Source: an uncultured Clostridia bacterium
GTDB lineage: Bacteria; Bacillota; Clostridia; Christensenellales; UBA1242
DNA length: 38,889 nt
Direction: 5' to 3'
Assembly (NCBI GenBank): GCA_944349805.1
Contig: CALVNP010000039.1
Location: 1 to 38,889 of the forward strand
The first letter of the stretch is position 1, and every line of letters begins with the position of its first letter. A program made the position numbers and the translations under genes. Below, piece by piece: positions 1 to 11,000 of this stretch. The notes under the pieces were generated by a model. It was not told where the DNA came from and made no database searches. It was given only the letters and a program-made list of their open reading frames with translations.

Positions 1-74
1 ATAAATAAAAAATATATAAGAAAAATGTCAAATTTTATTAAAATGCTTATGAATTATATTTTGGAAGATTAATT

Positions 75-3000
75 ATGAATTCTTTTAAATTAAAAAATAT
101 TTTTTGGACATTATTATTTTCTTTAACACTATTTTTTTCTGGTATTTTAATGTTTCCACATACAAGTGAAAATACTATAGTAAAAGCTGAAAATTCAGTT
201 ATACCTGATTATTTTTCTGCTGTTGTAGTAAATTCTGATGAAACATCAGAATCCTACACTAATGGACAAGCAATATTTTTAAAAGAAGGACAAAAGTTTA
301 AAATATCACTAGGCAATGGCAAAAGTTTAAATTTATCTTCAATTCCTAACAAAAATTTTGAAGATTTGGATTTTGCAATCTCTGACGAAGACGAATCCCC
401 CGACCCTTCACAATTTTTTCCATTAGATTTGTCTTTAACATCAGTTGGCATTACAATTGATAATACAGCTGTTGAATCCAGCACAATCATTGGGAATAAT
501 TCTATTGGAAATATTCATTATTATGCAAATAATTACACCCAAAATGGCGATGAAGAACAAGGAACACATAAAGTTTTTGAATATTTATCATTTGAAATTA
601 ATGCTGGCGAAACATTAAAAACTGGCAAATATACTTTTACATTTAATAATTATTATGAATATTCAGGAACTGATTACATAATTTCAACTGAAAGAAGTTT
701 TTCTATTACATTTTACATTTTCAATGAAACAGATTATTTCCAATCAAATGGACAAGCAAATGTAATTGCTGAAAATGTTAGAATTGAAACGCTTGCAAGT
801 TCATCTAGAACATACAATCAAAACTATTTCTTTAATTATAAAAATGAAAATTCAACTTTTACTGACACATTAAAACTCCCCAAAATAACCTTTGAAGGTG
901 ATAAATATTATATTTCAATTGAAAAAACAATTCAAGGAAAAATTGAAACTGCAACTGTTTTCTACAATGGAGAAAATGTTGTTATTACTGGAAGCAATAT
1001 TGTACTTGCAAATATAAAGTCAGGCAAAACAATTGAAATAACTTTTAATGATATTGGAGAATATGTTTTGGTTTACAACTTCATATACTTACCTGACGGA
1101 GACGAAGTTAGTTCATACAATGAATTATCAAAATTACAAAATTCCAGAATTGATTCAATTAAACCAAATAAGTTAGATATTTTTGGTTATCAAATTTACT
1201 ACAATAATATAAACACATCTTCAACTTCTGAATTTAAAATTTTAAATAATGATGGAACTATTGATCTTGATGAAAATAACGTTCCATTAATGGCAGATAT
1301 AACTTATAAAGGTTTAACACTAAATATAGAAGATATTAACACAATACCATCTTATGATGACTTACCCTTACCCCAATCTACAAACCAAGCACCTATAACT
1401 TTTAATTTTAATACAAATCTTGAATCAGCAACACTTTATAAAATGGAAAATGAAGTATGGGTTACTGAAGAACCACAATGGAACAATTCCCCTATTACAG
1501 ACAACGGTGTATATTTTTTAGTGGTAAATTATAACTATGAAAACAATATTAGTTCTGGAAGCTTAGAACAAACAGACACATTTACTCAAGCATTTTATTT
1601 TGAAATAACAACAGAAACACCAAAACCAAAGGTTCAAGAAAATGGCACTGATACAAATTTAGCTTCTGGTGACTATACTAAAAATAGTGTAAAAGTTTCC
1701 ATTGAAGAACAAAGCGTTTTCAACTCCCCTGTCAGACTTGTTGTACAATCAAAAGATTACACTTCATCAATTTATACAAATGTTACACCAAATTCTACAA
1801 ATTATTATGAACTTACAGAAAATAAAAACTATAAAGTAATATTGTACTACGGGGCTAACTATGATAACGATAGTCTTGCAAAATATAGAATAAGTTATTT
1901 TACAATTGATAACACTGAAATTTCTGGTTTAGCTTTTAAAACTGCAACACAGGGAGTTGGTACAACTTATGATAAGGGTTCTATAATAAACTTTTTCACA
2001 AACACTTATGCAACTTTTGAATGGAATGAAAAAGCAAGTAGAGCACAAACAACTGCTTCGTATAAATATATTCCTTTTGTTACAAGCGAAACAACAGATA
2101 ATCCAAACTCTTCTAAATTCAATTCTTCAAATACATTAGCATTTTTCAACAATAACAATTCATTTAGAAATGGCTATAAATTAGATTATACTTTAAACGA
2201 AAATTTGGTTGAAACAATCTACAACAATACTTTTGGTCAAAATATTGTTTCAGACTCAATGATATTAACAAATCAAGGTCTTTACTTGTTCCGTATACAA
2301 GATTCTGCAGGAAATGAAAAATATGCCTCATTAATAATTGATTACACTACCCCACTTATTTTACAAAAAATTAACAATACATACGAGCAAATAAAACCAT
2401 ATAATGTAATTTCGGCAGATGCTAGAATCGAATGGGGACAATATAAGCTTATTCAAACAGGTTTGACGGCTAGTAGTCTTGAAGAAGCTAATGATATTGA
2501 CCCTTGGCTTAAAAATGTTATATTAGAAAAAATTGCCGACCAAGATTTTAAATATTTTTCTGATGGTAATTTGTATATTTGTCCTGAAATAAGCTCAACA
2601 GTTTATATGCTATCTGGCAACACTTACACGGCAATAAAAAATGTTTTTTATAAGGACATTGAATTTTTAGAAAATGGAATAGCTAATGAAACAAACTATA
2701 CTTTCTTTATCATAGACGAAAGCAATACATACTTTAATTCTACTAACACAAATGATTATATTAACAATTACTCTGCTGTATTAAATGTAAAAGTGTCTTC
2801 TGATGCCTCAGGGGCTGATGTGTTGATTATGCCTAACAATATTTCTCAACTTGAAAATATGAATGTTACTTCGTTAAATGAAGCAGGAACAACAGACAAC
2901 TATCAAGTTACACAACTTGAAGACAAGTGGACCGTTAATACAAGCAATATAAATACAAGAATAAAATATTACACAGCAACAGGTTTAAGAACTGCTTCCA

Positions 3001-6000
3001 ATGAAAATGTAGATCAACTTATTTATATTTTCAATCCAAACCCCAATGATAATATTCAAGTAGAAAAAGTCATAGTTTATTACTATCCATTTACAAAAGA
3101 TGGTGATAATTATAAATTAAACACTAAATCCACTGAGATTGTTATATATAACATAAATAACCCAACAAATAACAATATGTTATTAGAATTAAGTGGAGAT
3201 ATGGCAGGCTATTACTACTACCCTATTAATGTAATATACAATAACCAAACTTATAAGACAGCAGAAGGAAAATACGTCATTGAAAGAATTTATACTGAGG
3301 ATACGGAAAATTATTTACAAACCACAAGCTCCAATGACAAATATGATTTTGCCATAAGAAAAAATGTATTTATTGTTGATAGACAAAACATAGTTTCAAA
3401 TCCTGAATATTTAACAAACAATGAATATAAAAGTTTGATCGGTCAACATATTTACGTTACTATGTTAGACGAAGATGGTTCACAACAAAAAACTACTTTT
3501 GATGAAATATATAGAACATTTTCAAGTCAAAATATGGCAATTTTAGAAACAAATAAACTTCCTGTTAAAATTTATGTACCAAAATATAAATATGTTTCAG
3601 GCAACAATTCAAAAGTTTCACCTTTTAATGATATTTCTTATTATTACACAAGCGAAACAGTTTCAAATACTATATATTATATGGGAGATTTTACCCCAAA
3701 AGATGAAGAGGGTAATTATATAAAAGATACAAATGGTCAAGTTATACAAACACTTGCAAGAACAAATTTTTCTGGCAAAAGCATAACATCAAATTTCAGT
3801 AAAAATGCAGAAAACAATAGTTTTGACTTATCTGTTAAAATTTATTACTCCCCTACTTTAGAGTTCTCAAACAGTCAAGTTTACGAAGTGCCTTTGGCTA
3901 ACGACAATAATTTCTATATTTCAAGTGCAATTACAAATGTTGGATATTACAAAATTGTTATAACTCAAAATGAAAAAGGTCAAAACTTATATCCAAATGT
4001 ACAAAATACTTTATCATATATAATAAATATAACATCAGTTAAACCTCAATTTGAATTTACAACCACCAACGATGAAAGTTTAAAAACAGAACCAGATGTT
4101 ACAGACAATCCAGCCACATATTATAATGGCGAAACTGTAAGAGTAACTTGGACAGATTCTATTAATGAATATTTAGCAAAAATAAATACTGCTGATGCAA
4201 ACAAAGATGGAAAGGTTGATAAAATTTACTATTACACATCTAACAACTTAACTTTAAACTATATTTTAACATCTGATATAAAAACAGGTATCACATCAAA
4301 TGTTCATTATTTTGATTTAGACATATCAAATATTCAAAGTGGAACAAGCATATTTGTTTATATGGAGTACGAAGGAAATGCTTATAATAATTACCACTCA
4401 ATAATAAGAGAATTGGTAATAGACAGACAAGCTCCAATATCTAAACTTAATACGCTTTTAAACAAGTCAAAATTAGATAATAATCAATTAATTGAATATT
4501 CAAGAAAGTATTCAAATTTAGAAGAAACTTCATTTATTTATGGCATCAATGTTACCACTGTTGGAACCAGCTTAAACTATAAATATAATATTTCATCTTC
4601 GACAGGACCATTGGCATATTATTCATTTATGGTGACCCCAGATGAATTAAAAGGTTTTATCAACTCAATAAGTTATACCGGTGGTTACTACTATTATTAT
4701 AAAGAATTCACAGAAAATAGTAAATATGGCAACAACTATTATCAAGAAACTTCATTGATAAATGCGTTAAATGTAGAAGCAACTCACACAAGAATTTATG
4801 AAAATACAGTATTTAATGAAAATACATATTATGAAATAATAGAATTAGATCTTGCAGGCAATATTTCAATTTACACAGTGTATGTATCAAAACCTGAAAG
4901 CAACAACACATCAATTCTTGTTGCACAAGGAAGAAATCCTAATAAAATTGTTGAAACTGACGCAAATTATATCGTCTTTGATTATGATTATAGCACCTTG
5001 TCCAAACAACCAACTCAAAATATATACTCAAAGAGCGAATTTAAAACTAAACAACTCAGCTTATACGATTTTAATAATTCAAAAACAGGATATTTCATCT
5101 TCTCCGTTAATAACACAATTTATGTTTCTTCCCCATACTTAGTAGAAAAAAATACTTTTTATAATTTATCATTATGGTCTGGAAGTTCTAATGAAATTCC
5201 ACCAATTGTAAAACTAGAAGAAATATTAGATATGGCTATAACAAAAGGCGCTGATTATAGAATATTAAAATTAAAAGATGCTTTAACGAATAATACTTAC
5301 ACATTTAATATTTATTGCTCGAATGAAAATTTAACAATTTCTCAGAATCAAAGTGGTGAAGGAATAATAATAACAGCACCTGTTTATACAACCCTTTCCT
5401 CTATTACAATAAGTGAGTGGGTTGACGCAACAATTCAATTTAGCGAAATTTATAGCAGTACTTCTACATTCTTGTCTAATGAATTTGTTACAGTATCATC
5501 ATCTTCAAATAATTGGACTTTTACTATTCGACAACCTAAAAATACTGCTTATAAATATTCATTAACTGATAATTATGGTAAAACATATTCCTTTGCACAC
5601 ACCTACGGAACAACGATTATCACAGATGCAGTTCAAGGTGAAATAGGAACATTAGTGGATTCTGATTATAATTTATGGTATTATGCAATAAATACTGTCC
5701 AGTTCTATTTCAATGTAGTAGATTATACAGCAAATATTTCAGTTGAAGAATTAATTTTCTCAGACAACCTTTTTAAATTTAATTTAACTCTCAACGGCGA
5801 TAATAAAGTTGAAATACCAACATTAAATACAAGTAATAAGTATTACACAGCTCAAACACCAACAAATGATAGAACAATAGGAATTATAAATTTAAAGCTT
5901 CCAACAGACATATCAGACGCTCCAGACTTTGAAGGTGGTGTTTATAAATTTGTAATAACATTAACTAATCGTAATGATAATTCAACGCAAAAGTATAACA

Positions 6001-7844
6001 TTATTATAAGTACATTAACACCAACAATAAACTTATATGATAAAAATAATGAAAATAAAAATTCTTTATTTACATCAAATTCAATATTTTCTGGGCAACT
6101 GAGAATTGAATATAAAGATTTGTTTAATTACTTAAGTGAAACTGATAAAATATTTTTCCCATCATATGAAATAACTTATAAATTTGAAGACAATGAAGAA
6201 AACAATTTATCAGCAGGAACATTTGTTGAGGATATAGGGACATATACAATCAATATTTATATTAATCTTAATGGAAAACATTTGTTAGAAAGCAAAACAT
6301 TTACAATATCTGATTCTGAACGAGATTTTTATCAAGTTGTATACTACGATGAAACAACAGGTACGTACAAACCTGCAACTGAAACAGGCTCCAACTATAC
6401 TTACAACAACACTGTGTACACTTCGCATTACATTGTTAATTCTGCACATCAGATTAATGTTAATACAGAGCAGGATATAACCTGGGAAAAAGTGGGAGAC
6501 GACGAATTAAAAAATGGAACAACAACTGTTTTTTATAAAATAAGCAACTATGGTAGCGATAATAAAAATATTAATTATTTTGAAAAATATATTGCAATAA
6601 CGACTGTACCAAAAACAAATTCAATAATAAATAGTTTTACCTACTTTAATAGTAATGGTATAGAAACTGCATTTACAAACACAAGCAGTACCATAATAGC
6701 AACTGTTAACGATGTGGATTTAGACTCCTTGACAATAAGATGGAATTCTTATTATCTAATAGAATCAAACAAAGTTAATATAGAAATAAAATACGGAACA
6801 AATGCAGATTCAGAATATAATACTTCTAATATTACGCAAAGTGGTACAAAATCTTCATTGGATTTAAATTTAAGTGGAAGTTATACAATAACATTTAGAG
6901 ATATGGCTGGAAATGTAAATATATTTACTCACCCAACATTTGGATATCAAAGTCAAAGCTTCAATTTAACATTTATAAAAGATGTCGTATACACTGTTAA
7001 TGGCAGTTCAGCTATCGATAATGCAATTTACAATGATGAAGTAATTATCGCAATTCCCGAATATTCAAAAGAATATTACGACAGAGGATATCAACCAACC
7101 ATACACGCAAAGAAAAATGGACAAGACTATTCAATTTCAATTAAAGATGGTGTATACACATTTACAGAACCCGGGTTTTATGAAATTTACTTTAGTGCAA
7201 AAATAAATGGTCAAGATGTTAGAGAATCAGGAAGCACATTTACAATTATTAACAAAAATGAAACAAGATGGGCATTTGAGTATTCAGAATTTAAAGACTA
7301 TGAAATTGTTTCAATTCAAAAAGATGGAAAAGCTTTTAGCTTAGAAAATTCAACAAAGAGTGTTTTAATCTCCTTATATGACGAAAAAACAGGAGCTGGA
7401 AGATATAAAATAACAATAAAAACAAACGGCGAAATTGAAGACCAAGCATTTAGTTTTGAATTTTGGATTAATGATGCTGAAATTCCAATTGAAATATCAA
7501 TTCCTGAGGGCTCAAGCACAACAGACAACATTTTAGTTACATATAATGCTTATAACTTATATAATAACGCAGGAGATTGTAAAATTGTTATTTCTGGTCA
7601 ACCAGATATTGTTATTAATGAAACAACAGCAACCCCAACAAGTTCGACAATAACAATAAGTAGAGCTGGAACACATTTTATACAAATTTACACAGATAGT
7701 GGAAGATTACTCTATAGCTATAAAGTTATAAAAACTGAGCCATTATCAACACTTGCTATTATTATGATAGTACTAGGATGCATAGTAGTTGTTGTACTTG
7801 TAGTTGTAATGATTTTACTTAGAAAGAAGATGAAAATCAGATAA
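75..7844 (+). CDS. Giant secreted, membrane-anchored surface protein with Ig-like repeats (2589 aa)
   Basis: The protein is unrecognised beyond its architecture. Residues 1-40 form an export signal: basic start, long hydrophobic stretch, then a VKAEN site typical of Firmicute signal peptides. The body is rich in Asn, Thr, Tyr and Ser, has almost no Cys, and looks like many beta-sandwich domains in series. Several segments end in the DxAGN-type motif found in bacterial Ig-like domains (for example QDSAGNE, LDLAGNIS, RDMAGNV). The C-terminus has one hydrophobic helix (about residues 2556-2580), followed by the basic tail RKKMKIR. No LPXTG motif is visible, so anchoring is probably by this helix, with the body outside the cell. 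The start is supported by a weak ribosome-binding site, GGAAGA at 63-68. I could not define a promoter in the 74 bases visible upstream. A role in adhesion or envelope structure is inference. The reading frame is intact over 7.8 kb. Confidence 0.85.
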   Translation: MNSFKLKNIFWTLLFSLTLFFSGILMFPHTSENTIVKAENSVIPDYFSAVVVNSDETSESYTNGQAIFLKEGQKFKISLGNGKSLNLSSIPNKNFEDLDFAISDEDESPDPSQFFPLDLSLTSVGITIDNTAVESSTIIGNNSIGNIHYYANNYTQNGDEEQGTHKVFEYLSFEINAGETLKTGKYTFTFNNYYEYSGTDYIISTERSFSITFYIFNETDYFQSNGQANVIAENVRIETLASSSRTYNQNYFFNYKNENSTFTDTLKLPKITFEGDKYYISIEKTIQGKIETATVFYNGENVVITGSNIVLANIKSGKTIEITFNDIGEYVLVYNFIYLPDGDEVSSYNELSKLQNSRIDSIKPNKLDIFGYQIYYNNINTSSTSEFKILNNDGTIDLDENNVPLMADITYKGLTLNIEDINTIPSYDDLPLPQSTNQAPITFNFNTNLESATLYKMENEVWVTEEPQWNNSPITDNGVYFLVVNYNYENNISSGSLEQTDTFTQAFYFEITTETPKPKVQENGTDTNLASGDYTKNSVKVSIEEQSVFNSPVRLVVQSKDYTSSIYTNVTPNSTNYYELTENKNYKVILYYGANYDNDSLAKYRISYFTIDNTEISGLAFKTATQGVGTTYDKGSIINFFTNTYATFEWNEKASRAQTTASYKYIPFVTSETTDNPNSSKFNSSNTLAFFNNNNSFRNGYKLDYTLNENLVETIYNNTFGQNIVSDSMILTNQGLYLFRIQDSAGNEKYASLIIDYTTPLILQKINNTYEQIKPYNVISADARIEWGQYKLIQTGLTASSLEEANDIDPWLKNVILEKIADQDFKYFSDGNLYICPEISSTVYMLSGNTYTAIKNVFYKDIEFLENGIANETNYTFFIIDESNTYFNSTNTNDYINNYSAVLNVKVSSDASGADVLIMPNNISQLENMNVTSLNEAGTTDNYQVTQLEDKWTVNTSNINTRIKYYTATGLRTASNENVDQLIYIFNPNPNDNIQVEKVIVYYYPFTKDGDNYKLNTKSTEIVIYNINNPTNNNMLLELSGDMAGYYYYPINVIYNNQTYKTAEGKYVIERIYTEDTENYLQTTSSNDKYDFAIRKNVFIVDRQNIVSNPEYLTNNEYKSLIGQHIYVTMLDEDGSQQKTTFDEIYRTFSSQNMAILETNKLPVKIYVPKYKYVSGNNSKVSPFNDISYYYTSETVSNTIYYMGDFTPKDEEGNYIKDTNGQVIQTLARTNFSGKSITSNFSKNAENNSFDLSVKIYYSPTLEFSNSQVYEVPLANDNNFYISSAITNVGYYKIVITQNEKGQNLYPNVQNTLSYIINITSVKPQFEFTTTNDESLKTEPDVTDNPATYYNGETVRVTWTDSINEYLAKINTADANKDGKVDKIYYYTSNNLTLNYILTSDIKTGITSNVHYFDLDISNIQSGTSIFVYMEYEGNAYNNYHSIIRELVIDRQAPISKLNTLLNKSKLDNNQLIEYSRKYSNLEETSFIYGINVTTVGTSLNYKYNISSSTGPLAYYSFMVTPDELKGFINSISYTGGYYYYYKEFTENSKYGNNYYQETSLINALNVEATHTRIYENTVFNENTYYEIIELDLAGNISIYTVYVSKPESNNTSILVAQGRNPNKIVETDANYIVFDYDYSTLSKQPTQNIYSKSEFKTKQLSLYDFNNSKTGYFIFSVNNTIYVSSPYLVEKNTFYNLSLWSGSSNEIPPIVKLEEILDMAITKGADYRILKLKDALTNNTYTFNIYCSNENLTISQNQSGEGIIITAPVYTTLSSITISEWVDATIQFSEIYSSTSTFLSNEFVTVSSSSNNWTFTIRQPKNTAYKYSLTDNYGKTYSFAHTYGTTIITDAVQGEIGTLVDSDYNLWYYAINTVQFYFNVVDYTANISVEELIFSDNLFKFNLTLNGDNKVEIPTLNTSNKYYTAQTPTNDRTIGIINLKLPTDISDAPDFEGGVYKFVITLTNRNDNSTQKYNIIISTLTPTINLYDKNNENKNSLFTSNSIFSGQLRIEYKDLFNYLSETDKIFFPSYEITYKFEDNEENNLSAGTFVEDIGTYTINIYINLNGKHLLESKTFTISDSERDFYQVVYYDETTGTYKPATETGSNYTYNNTVYTSHYIVNSAHQINVNTEQDITWEKVGDDELKNGTTTVFYKISNYGSDNKNINYFEKYIAITTVPKTNSIINSFTYFNSNGIETAFTNTSSTIIATVNDVDLDSLTIRWNSYYLIESNKVNIEIKYGTNADSEYNTSNITQSGTKSSLDLNLSGSYTITFRDMAGNVNIFTHPTFGYQSQSFNLTFIKDVVYTVNGSSAIDNAIYNDEVIIAIPEYSKEYYDRGYQPTIHAKKNGQDYSISIKDGVYTFTEPGFYEIYFSAKINGQDVRESGSTFTIINKNETRWAFEYSEFKDYEIVSIQKDGKAFSLENSTKSVLISLYDEKTGAGRYKITIKTNGEIEDQAFSFEFWINDAEIPIEISIPEGSSTTDNILVTYNAYNLYNNAGDCKIVISGQPDIVINETTATPTSSTITISRAGTHFIQIYTDSGRLLYSYKVIKTEPLSTLAIIMIVLGCIVVVVLVVVMILLRKKMKIR

Positions 7845-7854
7845 AAATAAAACT

Positions 7855-7890
7855 AAAAATAAAAACACAAAATTTTGTGTTTTTATTTTT
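7855..7890 (+). terminator. Intrinsic terminator after the 2589-aa gene
   Basis: A perfect inverted repeat, AAAAACACAAAA / TTTTGTGTTTTT (7861-7884), is extended by A/T pairs to 7855-7890 and followed by a T-rich tract. It begins 10 bases after the stop codon of the + strand giant gene. The sequence is symmetrical enough to work in both directions. Confidence 0.8.
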
Positions 7891-7949
7891 TTTAATTTAT
7901 TTTTGATTATTTTTAGATTTATGATAGATTATTAAATTTTTATTAATAT

Positions 7950-7993
7950 TTATTATTTACTTATTATTTACTTATTATTTACTTATTATTTAC
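7950..7993. repeat. Four perfect tandem copies of an 11-bp repeat
   Basis: The unit TTATTATTTAC occurs at 7950-7960, 7961-7971, 7972-7982 and 7983-7993 without a mismatch. It lies between the two terminators that separate the convergent giant genes, so it is non-coding. It is either a slippage-made minisatellite or a set of iterated sites; the sequence alone does not say which. Confidence 0.9.
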
Positions 7994-8000
7994 TTAAAAT

Positions 8001-8034
8001 AAAAAATCTTAAATCGATTGATTTAAGATTTTTT
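8001..8034 (-). terminator. Intrinsic terminator after the 5805-aa gene
   Basis: A 14-bp perfect stem has arms at 8001-8014 and 8021-8034 and a 6-base loop (CGATTG). Read on the minus strand it lies 14 bases after the stop codon of the giant gene, and its descending arm ends in a run of T. Confidence 0.85.
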
Positions 8035-8047
8035 AAACTTATTTTTG

Positions 8048-11000
8048 CTATTTAATAACTGTTTTTTCTCTTGTAATATTTTTTCTTCGTTGATTAGATA
8101 TCACAATTAATACAATAGTTATTAATGCAATACCACCTAAAACTCCAAGAACTATCCATAAAACCAGCAATGATTGTTGTTCTACTATAATCTTAGCTCC
8201 ATCTAAATATCCAAACAATTTACCATAAAGTGTATAATAATCTTCATCTATTGCAAAATTTTCATCTGATGGATACAGAGGATCATCATCATTAACAAAT
8301 ATGTTATTTCTATCACCTCTTATATAAAATGTTCCTTTAAATGGATTGGTTTTTGTTCCAATTGGAGTCCAGAATCTTTCTTCAAAATTAATATTTTGAT
8401 TAAGTTCATAAATAGCATTAGCATATTCAGCTTTTTGATTATTATTTTGCTTTATATTATTATTTATAATAAATGCTAATTTTGAAATATCATTTATGCT
8501 ATTAATTTCATAAGGATATTCTTCTGTTCCATCTCCAATGAAATCTCCACCATTTGGATTTACAGAATATGTCCCATCGCCATCATCAATTATTTGACCA
8601 TTTTCTAAAACGTATTCACGCCAATAATTTTCAATTAAATTAATATTAATTTGAATTGTTCGTACATCATTATAATCAATATAATTAATTTTAAATAGAT
8701 TGTTTTGCACTTCGACTACATTCTGTGTTCCATTTCCATATTTTACGGTAGCATTATCAAATTTGTACCTTACATTAGGAACGATGTTAAACTCTAAGTT
8801 GGTTTCGTAAGGTATTGTTAATTCATAAGTATTATTTCTTTTATTGTAATCAATTGTCCAACCACTTGCAAATTTGATTGTACCATCACCTTCGCCTTGC
8901 CCACTCATTATTATCTGAACTTTTACACTTGCCATAGTAAATGTTGGATTTACTTTAATATTTTTATAGTCTGCAGTCAGAGTGTAAGTTGGATTTACTC
9001 CCGTTATTAAACTTATTTCAACTCCATCATTGTATAACATCCAATTTGTATGCTCATATCCAACAACTTTATCATTAAACTTGAACTTGATTATATCTCC
9101 GACGTGATAGTAAGTTTCAGCTGAAACAAGTTCAGGATTACCATTTTGCACCTCGACATTATAGTCTGACGTTATTAAAATTAACTCACCTTTGAATATT
9201 GCTGTGTAATGCTTGCTTTGACTAACATTAATTTCAAGTTCAGGGCTTAAAGAAATTTCTTCGCCATTTTCATCAACCCATTTAACAAATTCATAACCTT
9301 TGTTTGGAGTTGCAATCATTTTTACTAATGTATTTGTGTTTGTTTCTACACTTATTATAGAACCATTGACGACGCTAGGTAAATCAACAAATTTAACAGT
9401 TCCACCAACTTCAGATACTCTATTGCTCGCGTAAAAATTTTCAGCACTAATAGATGTTACAACCTTGAATGAAAGTTTTATTATAATTGTTCCATCTTCA
9501 CTTTGATTTTGATAATTTGTGTAATATGAATAACCTTTTATGTTCAACAAACAATTTGTTGAAGTTGCGTAATCACTTGCGCCATCACTTGCCTGCCCAA
9601 CTTTTTCATATTCATCTGTTGTTGGATTTTTTAAATAGAATCCGTCAAATATATATCCAGATTTATATTTAGGAAGTGTTAAATATAATTTAGACAACGG
9701 TCTTGTAAAGTAAAGTATATTTCCATTTTGTACCATTTCCTCTGGTTGTAATCCGTAAATGAATGAATTTGCAAATACCGTTTTATACAACGTACTTGCA
9801 GATTGTAAAGCGTATATTGGATCGACTTCAACAATTATTTGCAACAATCTTTCTTGCCATACTCCGTACAAATCATATGTTTTATCAGTTATTAACCATT
9901 TTGATTTTAAATTTCCAGATGAATCAATAACCATATATCCTAATTCATTTTCCCAACCAACAAACATATATGTTTCACTAGTTGGACATAATTGCTCAGA
10001 GGTAACTCCACTAATAATAGTTGTTCCATAAGCAATGCTAGCTGTAAATGTTTTTGATGGATCATTTAACTCAACATTATGGAATGTTACAATTGTTTTT
10101 ACTCTTTCAATTGGTATAACAATATCAATATCAGTTTTGTAACCAGAAATTGTTACATCATACACACTTGTAAAATATGCACTATCTAATCCTGTGTAAT
10201 CAGTTGAAGTTGAAATTGTCAAATTATAATTTCCAGAATTGTATGTTCCATTATCAACAAAATCTTGCAAATCTGTCCCTAAAACATATCCTGCATATAC
10301 AAACACTTTGTATGTCAATGAACTTTCCGTTTTCATATTTGTTGTGTATGTTGGTCCTATATGTTGCCATACACCACCTTCTTGATATCTTATTACGCCC
10401 CCACCATTCTCTCCATCTATTTCTAATGTTGAATTGATTACATTATTCTTTTTACCAAAGTTAATGCTTACAACTGAATTATTTTCTTTAGCATTTATAA
10501 TAAATTCATTACCAGAAATAATAACAGACACATTTCCAGATACCACATAAACAGGTGTATACTCACCCAAAGTGTAACCATCTTTTGCTGTTGCAGATAT
10601 GGTTATATCTGTGTTTGTCTTAGCATTTAGTGTCATTGATAGGCATTCATCTGTTGAAATGGATTCTCCAATGGCCCCTGATTGATATTTAATAGATACT
10701 TTTTCTATTCCATCAGAAATTAATGTCCCTTCAATCGTTGTGTTAATTGTAATGGTTATATCCATTTTTTCAAACACTGCAACACAGGTTACATTAGACC
10801 TAACATCGCTAATATTTAATACAGCATTGGTGTTTATCACTGCATTTATTTCATTGCCATAATAAATTTCCCAATGAACAAAATTATAACCAGCATTAGG
10901 AAGCGTTGTAACTTGTTCAGCATTTGCTCCAAATGTAACAGTTTGTGAGGTATTTCCTTCAAAATATCCAAAATTGTAACAATCATCTGATAGTTGGTAT

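Noticed and set aside
4852-5142. Small open frame inside the 2589-aa gene
   Set aside because: It is a shadow in another frame of a clear long coding region and shows no family likeness.
7950-7993. CRISPR array
   Set aside because: The 11-bp units are directly adjacent with no spacers, and no cas genes are present.
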